Below, one piece after another: positions 42,806 to 50,757 of a DNA stretch of 64,000 nucleotides. Each line of letters begins with the position of its first letter. Position 1 is the stretch's first letter. The stretch spans positions 62,001-126,000 of the forward strand of contig OX638327.1 of NCBI GenBank assembly GCA_951812745.1, read 5' to 3'. The notes under the pieces were generated by a model that was given only the letters and a program-made list of their open reading frames with translations, did not search any database and was not told the origin of the DNA. This DNA is from an uncultured Nitrospirales bacterium. GTDB lineage: Bacteria; Nitrospirota; Nitrospiria; Nitrospirales; UBA8639. The position numbers were made by a program, and so were the translations under genes.

Positions 42806-43987
42806 TTATGAGGGAACCGGAAGAGGGGCCAGAAAACGTGCCGCCACGCAGGTGATGTCGTCCGATTGTGGGGCTTCTCCGACAAATTCCTGCACGGCGT
42901 CCACAATCTCCGTCGCTACCCGTTCCGAACTCGTACCGGCAAGTTCGGCCAACTTCTCGTCGAGTCGCGACTCAGTGAACTCTTCACTCTTGCTGTCTTC
43001 CGCTTCCGTGATACCGTCCGTGTACAGGAACAGGGTGTCACCCGGCCTCAGCTCAATCTGCTTATTGTGATACGTGTGACCGGGTTGAATCCCCAGCACC
43101 AGATTACCGGTTTTCGGCACCACCTCAACCTTGGAATCCGTTTTCAGGATTCTGGGGGGATTGTGCCCGGCGTTGGAATAGCTCAACTCGCCGGTCCGCA
43201 GATCAAGCACCCCGAAAAACAGCGTGATGAAGATACAGGACGGGTTGCTCTCACAGAGCAGATCATTGACCAACGTCAGGCAATCGCTTGGTGAGGAGTA
43301 GTCCCTTGAAACGTCCGCTCGCAGGAGGGCCCGGGTCACGGTCGTGAACAACGCCGCAGGCACTCCTTTGCCGGACACGTCCGCAATCACCAATCCGAGG
43401 CGTGACTCATCAATGAAAAAGAAATCGTACAGGTCCCCGCCGACTTCCTTGGCCGGGATGATGACCGCCTTCACGTCGTGGTGCTCGTTGGCCGTCAACG
43501 CCTTTGGCTGAATGGACATCTGGACTTCTCGGGCCATCTCAAGTTCTTGATTGAGGGCTACCAGCCGATCACGGGTTTCCAGGGCAATTTGCAGGGCTTG
43601 CACGTGTTTGATGCCCTTTTCGATGGTCGTTTCAAGATCGTTGAAATCAATCGGTTTGGTCAGAAAGTCAAACGCCCCGCGGTTCATGGCGATGCGAATG
43701 TTCTTCATATCACCGTAGGCGGATACGATCACCGCCTGCACGTCCTGTTCGGAATCTGCAAGCTGACCCAGTAAGGTGAGACCATCCATGACCGGCATGT
43801 TGATGTCGGAGAGGACCAGGTACACCTCAGGGTTTTGCTCCAGCACCTCAAGCGCCTCTTTGCCATTGTGGGCGAACAGGAACTTGAGATCGCCCTCGCG
43901 GATCCGGCGGCGGAATTTCTGACGTACCAGTAATTCGAGATCTTCTTCGTCGTCGACGACAAGCACCTGAGTCGGGGGTTTACCCAT
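42806..43987 (-). CDS. Response regulator with PP2C/SpoIIE phosphatase domain
   Basis: A 393-residue two-domain protein. The receiver domain (about 5-125) has VDDEED, phospho-acceptor Asp61 (VLSDINMPVMDG) and the Lys of FLTKPIDF. After a coiled linker the PP2C domain (about 175-390) shows VGGDLYDFFFID and LVIADVSGKGVPAALF, with metal-binding Asp. Such proteins dephosphorylate STAS antagonists in partner switching; the STAS gene lies 68 bases upstream. Regulated by phosphorylation from the neighbouring kinase, by inference. Confidence 0.92.
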   Translation of the reverse strand: MGKPPTQVLVVDDEEDLELLVRQKFRRRIREGDLKFLFAHNGKEALEVLEQNPEVYLVLSDINMPVMDGLTLLGQLADSEQDVQAVIVSAYGDMKNIRIAMNRGAFDFLTKPIDFNDLETTIEKGIKHVQALQIALETRDRLVALNQELEMAREVQMSIQPKALTANEHHDVKAVIIPAKEVGGDLYDFFFIDESRLGLVIADVSGKGVPAALFTTVTRALLRADVSRDYSSPSDCLTLVNDLLCESNPSCIFITLFFGVLDLRTGELSYSNAGHNPPRILKTDSKVEVVPKTGNLVLGIQPGHTYHNKQIELRPGDTLFLYTDGITEAEDSKSEEFTESRLDEKLAELAGTSSERVATEIVDAVQEFVGEAPQSDDITCVAARFLAPLPVPS

Positions 43988-44055
43988 GTCTCGAATATCC
44001 TGTTAGTTTTCTAGATGTGTATTCATTGATTGAGCCTGCCGGCATGCGCCGTCGC

Positions 44056-44406
44056 TCACAGCGCACCAAGGGCATCGGTCCGGGTGGCGCGAATGTCCAG
44101 AATTTCATTGAATCCGCTGATCTCGAAGATTTCAGCGATATGATCGGCAAGGGCGCAGAACAGGGCCTTGCCGCCTTCTTTCTGGGTCAGACGAGCAGCG
44201 ATGAGCAACGCACGTAAGCCGGCACTGCTGATATAACTGAGATCTTGAAAATCAAAGATCAGGGTTTTATGGCCGGCATCGATCTGTTCCTGTACGGCAC
44301 TCTCCAGTATTCCCACACTGGAACCGTCAACCCGCCCGACCACGATAAGGATCGTGGCCTTGTCACTCTGCTCAGCTTCCACGGATAGCTTAGATCTTTC
44401 CTCCAT
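44056..44406 (-). CDS. STAS-domain anti-sigma factor antagonist
   Basis: A 116-residue single-domain protein of the SpoIIAA/RsbV class. The segment FDFQDLSYISSAGLRALL has Ser60-Ser61 at the usual phosphorylation position. ATG 44406 is chosen because GGAGG lies eight bases upstream. First gene of the signalling operon. The matching anti-sigma kinase (RsbW-like) is not in this window, so the downstream target, sigma factor or other, is unknown. Confidence 0.9.
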   Translation of the reverse strand: MEERSKLSVEAEQSDKATILIVVGRVDGSSVGILESAVQEQIDAGHKTLIFDFQDLSYISSAGLRALLIAARLTQKEGGKALFCALADHIAEIFEISGFNEILDIRATRTDALGAL

Positions 44407-44833
44407 AATCCTTTCCTCCAATCCGGCCTCACTTGAAAGTCATTAAAGTCATACTTATCGTTTTTCATTCAGTATTTTTTAATCAACGGTCCTGGCCACC
44501 TACCATCCGTCGTTGAGGTCAATCAGAGCAAGAATAGCATTCCCCCGATTTTGCTTCAAGCAGGGCATGTCTTTATGCCATATTTAGGGTCAATAGCCAT
44601 AGACACCCATCCATCAGGTGGTGAGGATGGCTGACTGTACTCCATTGAGGGCGGGGCGCCAACCCCATCAAGGTGGTTCAGGCGGGCGTGACGTTGATGG
44701 CCGAACCAGATCATCGCCTCGCTTGAGGGTTTCCCCAATCACAGAAGGCACGAGTGCTCCGATTTCTGTCGTGGTCTTCTCGCCCTAAACCGGCGCTCGG
44801 AGCAACGAGAAGAAGGAGAACACCGGCGTTCCG
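44407..44833. other. Intergenic region, no gene seen
   Basis: The part next to the STAS gene (44440-44480) is AT-rich and probably holds its promoter on the minus strand. The rest has no supported gene. Two interleaved seven-base complementary pairs (TGCTCCG 44755-44761 with CGGAGCA 44798-44804, and CTTCTCG 44776-44782 with CGAGAAG 44806-44812) could fold as a pseudoknot, or be chance. Confidence 0.4.
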
Positions 44834-45160
44834 TTACAGGCTGATGAAGCGATCGCAGCCTGTCATGATTTGGGAGAGGACCATTAATCCGCAGAACGTC
44901 ACTTCCTGACCGTATCCTTCCGTGGACACCTTGTGCTGCTGGCATCCGTACGCACAGACGCTCAATTTGACGCCTGCCGAGGCCAGACTGAGGATCGCCG
45001 GGTTTTCCAGGTTTTTCACGCCCTCATCGATGAGATACAAGTACACGTTCACGTGAGAGCGCAGGGCTTCACGGCTCAATCCGGCGACCACGTCCGCATT
45101 GGGATGAGAAGGCGGGGTCGACAGAAGCAGTCCGAGTTTTTTGCCTGTCAAATCGTTCAT
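44834..45160 (-). CDS. DsrE-family protein
   Basis: A 108-residue small protein of the DsrE/DsrF-like sulfur-relay fold: KLGLLLSTPPSHPNADVVAGLSREALRSHVNVYLYLIDEGV is the usual first half with paired strand and helix, followed by GVKLSVCAYGCQQHKV with two Cys near residues 69 and 73, and a third Cys in VTFCGL. The Cys in CAYGC sits where DsrE proteins carry their reactive Cys. Whether it transfers sulfur is untested. ATG 45160 preferred over a TTG at 45175. Confidence 0.78.
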   Translation of the reverse strand: MNDLTGKKLGLLLSTPPSHPNADVVAGLSREALRSHVNVYLYLIDEGVKNLENPAILSLASAGVKLSVCAYGCQQHKVSTEGYGQEVTFCGLMVLSQIMTGCDRFISL

Positions 45161-45247
45161 GGGAACAAGGTCCAAAGAAAACGTACGACTCCGACTATAC
45201 TGTCGGGCAAAGAGGCGGTCAAGAGAGTCGCAGGCATCGCGGAAGCC

Positions 45248-45640
45248 TTATGAGCGTTGCATGGATTGATGACGTTGGCTAAACACGAGCAGGTAGACGC
45301 CGCAGTTCAGGAGCAGCACCAGAAGACCGAGAACGACTTGGATCTGACCGGTCAACGCTGCCGGATAAAGCAGAGGCAGAAGGTAATATTCAATGAAACC
45401 GGATTGATAGCCCCGGCCTCCACCCGTTTCCCGGAGCCAATGCTCCAGGGGCGTGAGCGGGCAGATCCAGCCGGTGAATTCAATCACGGCTCCCCAACAC
45501 GCCGCAGGAAGGTGGAGCCACATCACCCACCGCCATTTCAGAATCAGGAGTCCGCCGAACAGGACAAACAGAACGAAGGTGAAATGGAGAAGAACGAGGA
45601 GATCAGCCAGCCGGTGATAGAAAAGCGTAGACATGCCCAA
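45248..45640 (-). CDS. DUF2784 family membrane protein
   Basis: A 130-residue inner-membrane protein with four hydrophobic segments (about 12-35, 37-55, 83-95 and 97-120). The signature of the family is seen: LADLLVLLHFTFVLFVLFGG, then WRWVMWLHLPAACWGAVIEFTGWICPLTPLE and HWLRETGGGRGYQSGFIEYYLLPLLYP. These proteins are widespread in Gram-negative bacteria and of unknown function. ATG 45634 is an alternative start. Confidence 0.85.
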   Translation of the reverse strand: MGMSTLFYHRLADLLVLLHFTFVLFVLFGGLLILKWRWVMWLHLPAACWGAVIEFTGWICPLTPLEHWLRETGGGRGYQSGFIEYYLLPLLYPAALTGQIQVVLGLLVLLLNCGVYLLVFSQRHQSMQRS

Positions 45641-45739
45641 TCACCTTGTCCAACCGAGAGACGTGGAGAGCCAACGGGAGGAGGGAAGGGCCGCCGGCCC
45701 GGAATTCAGAACGACAACGTCGAGACGGCCTGAGAGAAC

Positions 45740-46168
45740 TTATTGAATCTCAATCCCGCCCCCTTGCAGATCGACGTCCGCGTCTTTCAGTTCCATCTTG
45801 TTCCCGATGTGCCACTGTTCGGACGTCACCTCGGACACCGTCCCGCCCGGCAAGTAAAATTTGGCTTGTGGGATCTGGATACCACGTTCCCCATTTTTTT
45901 TGACGAGGAGCACCACGCCTTTCAGCGTGTTATCGATCACCGTCACCGATTCGGGATCGGTCCGGAGCTCGAAGCGGTCTTGGTCATTGGACGTCCATTT
46001 GTTGCGTTCCAGCTTGGCAACCTGCGACCCGGCGGGATTATAGAGGTCCATGCTGAGGAGGAGGCTTCCGTCTTCAGCCTTCTGCTCCACTTTGAGCAGG
46101 TCTTGATCCTGTGCCACAAAAATTCCATTCGTATTACGAAGTTGATTTGAACCGATTGTGATATCCAT
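45740..46168 (-). CDS. Beta-rich protein, paralogue of the 21851 gene
   Basis: A 142-residue soluble protein beginning MDITIGSNQLRNTNGIFVA. It is a full-length relative of the 21851-22273 product; shared features include the MDI-IG start, RN-NG, the AKL-N centre, and a DV-containing end. Segments such as KLERNKWTSNDQDRFEL and ITV-type strands suggest a beta-helix or beta-sandwich of short strands. No signal or membrane helix. It is divergent from the dehydrogenase gene. Function unknown. Confidence 0.75.
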   Translation of the reverse strand: MDITIGSNQLRNTNGIFVAQDQDLLKVEQKAEDGSLLLSMDLYNPAGSQVAKLERNKWTSNDQDRFELRTDPESVTVIDNTLKGVVLLVKKNGERGIQIPQAKFYLPGGTVSEVTSEQWHIGNKMELKDADVDLQGGGIEIQ

Positions 46169-46379
46169 GGTTGACCGCGTTCCGTTGGTCGATGTGAGTG
46201 TGGATTCACTTTGGCCGGAGGCCCTTTCCCATCCCGATGCCAGAGACGAAGATACCGATTTGAAAAGCAAGGGTCAACCGGCAGTGACACGGTCACGACC
46301 GGTCCTGTCGTTTGATTTCCTCACGGCCCTGCGATAAACCTACCACCTCAACCAACTTTTTCTTAGGCGAGAGGGAACG

Positions 46380-47243
46380 ATGCAAGTTTCATTGATAGGC
46401 ACGGGCTTGATGGGGACAGCCATGGCCGAACGGCTCATGACGCTCGGCCATGACGTCGTGGTGTCCAACCGAACGGAAGAGAAATGTACGGCCCTTCAAC
46501 AACAGGGCGCCCTCAAGGCACGATCCGCTAGGGAGGCGATCGAGGCTTCGAAGTGCACCATTCTCACGTTGGCCGATTCACCGGCCATACGGGAAGCCTT
46601 GTTCGCTTCGGGGAAACCCAACCTTCAAAATCGGACGATTATTCAGATGGGGACCATTGCTCCGGCTGAAAGTATCGCACTCGGTCAGGAAATTCGAACG
46701 GGTATCGGGGACTATTTCGAGGCACCGGTCCTCGGCAGCCTTGCCGAAGCAAAGGCCGGCCGCCTCCTCGTCATGGTCGGGGGAACAGTCGAACACGTCG
46801 AACGATGGCACGAGGTCCTAAAATGCTTTTGCGAAGAACCCTTGCTTGTGGGGCCGATCGGGCAGGCGGCTGCCCTGAAGCTGGCCTTGAATCAACTCAT
46901 TGCGGCCCATATCACGGCCTTTTCCTTGAGTCTGGGCTTGGTGCAGCGAGCGGGCGTCGAAGTCGAGACGTTCATGAACGTCCTGAGAGGAAGCGCCTTG
47001 ATGGCGCCCATGTTCGAGAAAAAATTGCCACGCTTGTTGAACCGAGACTACGCCCGCCCCAACTTCTCGACCAGGCATCTTTTAAAGGACGTCGACTTAT
47101 GTCTGAACGCGGCGCGGGATGCGAACGTGGCAACCTCGGTCCTCGCCGCCATTCGCGAGATCCTGGAAGAGACGGTCGGGCAAGGCCTGCAAGACGCCGA
47201 TTATTCGTCAGTCTTCGAAACCGTGGTCCCGGAGAAACGGTAG
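46380..47243 (+). CDS. Beta-hydroxyacid dehydrogenase family (NAD(P)-dependent)
   Basis: A 287-residue enzyme of the 3-hydroxyisobutyrate/GLYR family. The N-terminal Rossmann motif SLIGTGLMGTAMAERL is followed by VVSNRTEEKC, where Arg after strand 2 favours NADPH. FEAPVLGSLAEAKAGRLLVMVGG matches the substrate motif (APV-GS--A--G), and the catalytic Lys lies in GQAAALKLALNQL. The helical C-terminal domain is complete. Known members act on hydroxyisobutyrate, tartronate semialdehyde, glyoxylate or succinic semialdehyde; substrate here is not assignable. Stand-alone gene. Confidence 0.9.
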   Translation: MQVSLIGTGLMGTAMAERLMTLGHDVVVSNRTEEKCTALQQQGALKARSAREAIEASKCTILTLADSPAIREALFASGKPNLQNRTIIQMGTIAPAESIALGQEIRTGIGDYFEAPVLGSLAEAKAGRLLVMVGGTVEHVERWHEVLKCFCEEPLLVGPIGQAAALKLALNQLIAAHITAFSLSLGLVQRAGVEVETFMNVLRGSALMAPMFEKKLPRLLNRDYARPNFSTRHLLKDVDLCLNAARDANVATSVLAAIREILEETVGQGLQDADYSSVFETVVPEKR

Positions 47244-47266
47244 GGCTCGAAGACCTGTTCCACAGA

Positions 47267-47959
47267 CTAATCCGCAACGGATCGAAGAAAGTACCGTACC
47301 CCGTCAACCTGCACCACGGGCATGATCAGCCCCTGTTTCGTGCCGTCATGAGAAAAGGCATAAATGATGGATTCCCAGGGAATCAATGTGCCGGTAAAAA
47401 GGATTTCGATTTCCACCGGTTCTCCCTTTGCGTGACGGTCCCGGAGCGTCAAAAGCCAGGCCGCTGAGGGGATGGCGACCATTTCGTTTGGCCATTGTAG
47501 CGGTTTGAATCTGACAAGGCCCCAGGTCGTTCGGGTGAGCTCGGGTCCCATGACCACGGTGAATCCTCGATGAGCTTCATGGTATTCGCCCAGAACGCCC
47601 GACCACCAAAACGCCACGCGCTGGCTCAATAGTGGATGTCCCTCCCGTGCTGCATCCCGCTGCCGGTTGAAGTCAAAGAGCTTGGTTCCGAGTTCTTCAC
47701 CGGGCCGGTCGTGCAATTGATCCCAGTCCGGTGGCTGCTTGTCCAATTCGTTGAGAAACAATTCCTGGTCCGCGGACGTGAGAAGGGCGCGAATGGATGC
47801 GTCGGTGAAAAGGGCGCGAGCGTGAGGGAGTTGCTCCAACGGTTGAATGCCCGATGGAGGGTCGGCCCCGGCGATACAGTCGATGGAGAGTACAAGAGAA
47901 AAGACAATCGAAGGGAGAACGTAAAACGCGGCAGGGGGGGGAAACGTTCGGCGATTCAT
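47267..47959 (-). CDS. Secreted protein at the end of the sugar ABC operon, unknown
   Basis: A 230-residue protein with signal peptide (about 1-30) whose start overlaps the ATPase stop by four bases, so it belongs to the ABC operon. No known domain is recognised; the chain mixes helices (LTSADQELFLNELDKQPPDWDQL) with a beta-rich second half (FTVVMGPELTRTTWGLVRFKP, VEIEILFTG, KQGLIMPVVQVDGVRYFL). A run of eight C on the coding strand (G at 47934-47941) encodes the Pro residues at positions 7-9 and could slip. Possibly a cargo-binding or regulatory periplasmic protein. Confidence 0.7.
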   Translation of the reverse strand: MNRRTFPPPAAFYVLPSIVFSLVLSIDCIAGADPPSGIQPLEQLPHARALFTDASIRALLTSADQELFLNELDKQPPDWDQLHDRPGEELGTKLFDFNRQRDAAREGHPLLSQRVAFWWSGVLGEYHEAHRGFTVVMGPELTRTTWGLVRFKPLQWPNEMVAIPSAAWLLTLRDRHAKGEPVEIEILFTGTLIPWESIIYAFSHDGTKQGLIMPVVQVDGVRYFLRSVAD

Positions 47960-49044
47960 GACGACGGCAATGGAACCCGGTTCTCGTTGATGAACAGGTG
48001 AAAGTTTTTCATGTAGGCCGTGACGGAATCTCCCGCGTGTTGCCGAAGAGCTGGAGAGGTACGGGCCACCAGAGGCTGTCCTTTGACGCTGAGATACACC
48101 ACGGCATCACCGCCGAGGCTTTCAATCAGATCGATGGTTCCGATGACCGCCACGTGTCCCGACCCCGGAGGAGCGAATATCACGTCTTCAGGCCGGATCC
48201 CCAAGGTCGCGGTCCCGGAGTCTGCGCCTACCAGGTCGTGAGCCTGAAACGGCACCCTGAGCGTCAAATCTCCCGCGCGCAATTCGAGATCCCGTTGATG
48301 GAGCCGATAGGAACCCTCGAACAAATTCATCGGAGGGTTGCCGATGAACCCGGCGACAAAGGGATTACCGGGTTCATGATAAATCTGATCGGGCCGGCCG
48401 ATCTGCTGGATCCTGCCGTGATTCATGACTGCAATGGTGTCCCCCAGCGTCATGGCTTCGGCTTGGTCATGCGTCACGTAGACCATGGAGGTGCCCAAGC
48501 GCCGGTGCAATTTCTTCAATTCCACCCGCATGGAGGCCCGAAGACGGGCGTCCAAATTCGAAAGGGGTTCATCAAAGAGAAACAATTGGGGCTTCCGAAC
48601 GATGGCGCGACCCATGGCAACGCGTTGCTGTTGACCGCCCGAGAGTTCCTTGGGCTTCCGGTCAAGCAGGTCGTGAATTTCCAATAATGCGGCGGTTTCG
48701 ACGATACGCTCTTCGATGATTGGCTTGGGCTTCCCGCGCATTTTCAATCCGAAGGCCAAATTTTCTCTGACCGTCAGGTGCGGGTAGAGGGCGTAGTGTT
48801 GAAAGACCATGGCGATGTCACGGTCCGAAGGAGGCAGGGCATCGACGCACCGTCCTCCGATGTTCACCGAGCCACGGGTTTGAGGTTCGAGCCCGGCGAT
48901 AATGCGAAGCAACGTGGATTTGCCGCACCCCGACGGGCCCAGCAACACGACGAATTCACCATCACCGGCTTCGAGGGACACGTCATGCAGGACCCTGGTC
49001 CGGCCGAACGTTTTCTCGATGTGTCGCAAAACAAGTCCGGCCAT
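47956..49044 (-). CDS. CUT1-type sugar ABC transporter ATPase
   Basis: A 362-residue MalK/UgpC-like ATPase. Walker A GPSGCGKSTLLRI (near 36), Q-loop, signature LSGGQQQRVAMGRA (near 135), Walker B LFLFDEPLSNLDA and the switch His in VTHDQAEAMT are all intact. The C-terminal TOBE/MalK regulatory domain (about 240-362) is present. It pairs with the two permeases and the binding protein encoded upstream. Sugar specificity is not readable; UgpC-like ATPases often serve several transporters. Confidence 0.94.
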   Translation of the reverse strand: MAGLVLRHIEKTFGRTRVLHDVSLEAGDGEFVVLLGPSGCGKSTLLRIIAGLEPQTRGSVNIGGRCVDALPPSDRDIAMVFQHYALYPHLTVRENLAFGLKMRGKPKPIIEERIVETAALLEIHDLLDRKPKELSGGQQQRVAMGRAIVRKPQLFLFDEPLSNLDARLRASMRVELKKLHRRLGTSMVYVTHDQAEAMTLGDTIAVMNHGRIQQIGRPDQIYHEPGNPFVAGFIGNPPMNLFEGSYRLHQRDLELRAGDLTLRVPFQAHDLVGADSGTATLGIRPEDVIFAPPGSGHVAVIGTIDLIESLGGDAVVYLSVKGQPLVARTSPALRQHAGDSVTAYMKNFHLFINENRVPLPSS

Positions 49045-49047
49045 GCT

Positions 49048-49869
49048 TTACCCTTTCACCGCACCGGCGGACAGGCCGCTGATGATCCCGCGTTGAAACA
49101 GGAGGACGATGACGATTAACGGCAACGTGGCGATCACGGAGGCGGCTGCTATTTCTCCCCACGGCATGATGAATTCTCCCTGGAACAGGGCAATGCCCAC
49201 CGGCAGGGTTTGGCGTCCAGGATCGGTGAGAATCAGCAGGGCAAAGAAAAATTCATTCCACGCAAAGACAAGCGTGAGAATGGCCGTGGTAAACAGCCCG
49301 GGAGCCGCGAGGGGGAGCAGGATTCTGTACAACGCTTGCCATGCCGTGCAGCCGTCGATCCGTGCGGCTTCTTCCAACTCGAAAGGCAGTTCTTGAAAAA
49401 ACGTGGTCAGGATCCACACCGCAAGAGGAAGGGTCAGTGAGACGTAGGGCAGGACCAGTCCCCAATGGGTATTCAGCCCGCCGAGGCGTTCCAGGATTTG
49501 CCAGACCGGTCCCGCAATGACGATGTGCGGGAACATGGCGACACAAAGGAGCCCACCCAGGATCCACGCTTTCCCCGCCATCCGCAGCCGCGCCAGGGCA
49601 TAGGCGGCCGGAGTCGCGACGACCAGCGCGATGACGGTGGTGGCACCGGCAACGATCACGCTGTTCCGGATGTAGTGTAACAAACGATGCTCGATGAGCG
49701 CCGACGTATAAAAGCCGAGGCTACCGTCCGGCCACCAGGTCGGGGGGATTGCTTCGACCTGGATTTGTGATTTAAACGAGGTGAGGACAAACCAAAGAAA
49801 AGGACACAGGCTGCCCAGGACGGCCAGGAGAATCCCACCAAGCAACGCCGGACGTAACGGTTTCGTCAT
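49048..49869 (-). CDS. MalG-type sugar ABC permease
   Basis: A 273-residue inner-membrane permease with six helices. The EAA loop that docks on the ATPase reads EAARIDGCTAWQALYRILLPLAAPG (near 190). The N-terminal helix is followed by a periplasmic stretch (QIQVEAIPPTWWPDGSLGFY), as usual for MalG-like proteins. Its start overlaps the MalF-type gene stop (49866-49869), showing tight coupling. Confidence 0.94.
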   Translation of the reverse strand: MTKPLRPALLGGILLAVLGSLCPFLWFVLTSFKSQIQVEAIPPTWWPDGSLGFYTSALIEHRLLHYIRNSVIVAGATTVIALVVATPAAYALARLRMAGKAWILGGLLCVAMFPHIVIAGPVWQILERLGGLNTHWGLVLPYVSLTLPLAVWILTTFFQELPFELEEAARIDGCTAWQALYRILLPLAAPGLFTTAILTLVFAWNEFFFALLILTDPGRQTLPVGIALFQGEFIMPWGEIAAASVIATLPLIVIVLLFQRGIISGLSAGAVKG

Positions 49870-50753
49870 GCCGGCTCCCGTTGCAGGAGTTTGGATCCGA
49901 CGGTACGGACGTAGAACAGGGAAAGAATCGCCAGCGCGACGAAGACCGTGACCGAGATCGTGGTCCCGTAGCCCACGCGTCCTTCGGTGAAGAGGGTTTT
50001 ATAGCCGTAAAATTGAATCACTTGCGTAGCGTCACCCGGGCCGCCCTGCGTCATGACGAATACGAGATCGAATGCCCGAAACGCATCGATGGTCCGAAAC
50101 AACAGCGCCGTGAGGAGCGCGGGTTTCAGCAGGGGGAAGGTGATATGCCAAAACCGCTGCCATGCCGTCGCTCCATCGATGCGCGCGGCGTCATAGGTCT
50201 CATCGGGAATGACTTGTAGCCCCGCCAGGATCAGGAGGCCGGCAAACGACGACGTTTTCCAGACGTCGGCCAGGACAATGGCGCCAAAGGCCATCCACGG
50301 ATCGGCCAGCCACGGAACGTAGGCGTCCACCTGATCGCCGAAGAGAATCGCGTTGACGGCGCCGTATTGATCGTTCAACAGAAATCGCCACATCTGTGCA
50401 GCCACGACCGTGGGAATCGCCCACGGAATCAGCACGGCCGCCCGGGTCCATCCTCGCCCTTTGAAGCGTTCGTGAATGACCAGCGCAATGCCCGTGCCTA
50501 AGAGCAGTTCCAGGGTGGTCGAGAGCAGGACGAAGCCCAGCGTGACGATGAACGCTTGATGGGCGACGGGGTCACGGAACAGTTCCGCGTAATTGCCGAA
50601 TCCGATAAAGGACCGTTCCGACCCGGGAAATTCCGAGTAAAGGCTCAGCAAAAACGAATCCATTGCCGGATAGAGCGAGAAGACGGTAACGAACGTCAGT
50701 GCCGGAAAGACCATCAACCAGCCGGTGGTGCGATCTCGGGTCGATGGCGTCAT
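49866..50753 (-). CDS. MalF-type sugar ABC permease
   Basis: A 295-residue inner-membrane permease with six helices, EAA loop YDAARIDGATAWQRFWHITFPLLKPAL (near 200), and the typical start WLMVFPALTFVTVFSLYPAMDSF. ATG 50753 has GAGAG upstream; the ATG at 50774 would overlap the binding-protein gene by 17 bases. It forms the heterodimeric channel with the MalG-type protein. Confidence 0.92.
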   Translation of the reverse strand: MTPSTRDRTTGWLMVFPALTFVTVFSLYPAMDSFLLSLYSEFPGSERSFIGFGNYAELFRDPVAHQAFIVTLGFVLLSTTLELLLGTGIALVIHERFKGRGWTRAAVLIPWAIPTVVAAQMWRFLLNDQYGAVNAILFGDQVDAYVPWLADPWMAFGAIVLADVWKTSSFAGLLILAGLQVIPDETYDAARIDGATAWQRFWHITFPLLKPALLTALLFRTIDAFRAFDLVFVMTQGGPGDATQVIQFYGYKTLFTEGRVGYGTTISVTVFVALAILSLFYVRTVGSKLLQREPA

Positions 50754-50757
50754 CGCA

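Noticed and set aside
44556-44945. Minus-strand frames of 60-68 residues before the DsrE-like gene
   Set aside because: No ribosome site, Arg/Ser/Pro-rich low-quality content; could be decayed sequence but no homologue is recognised.
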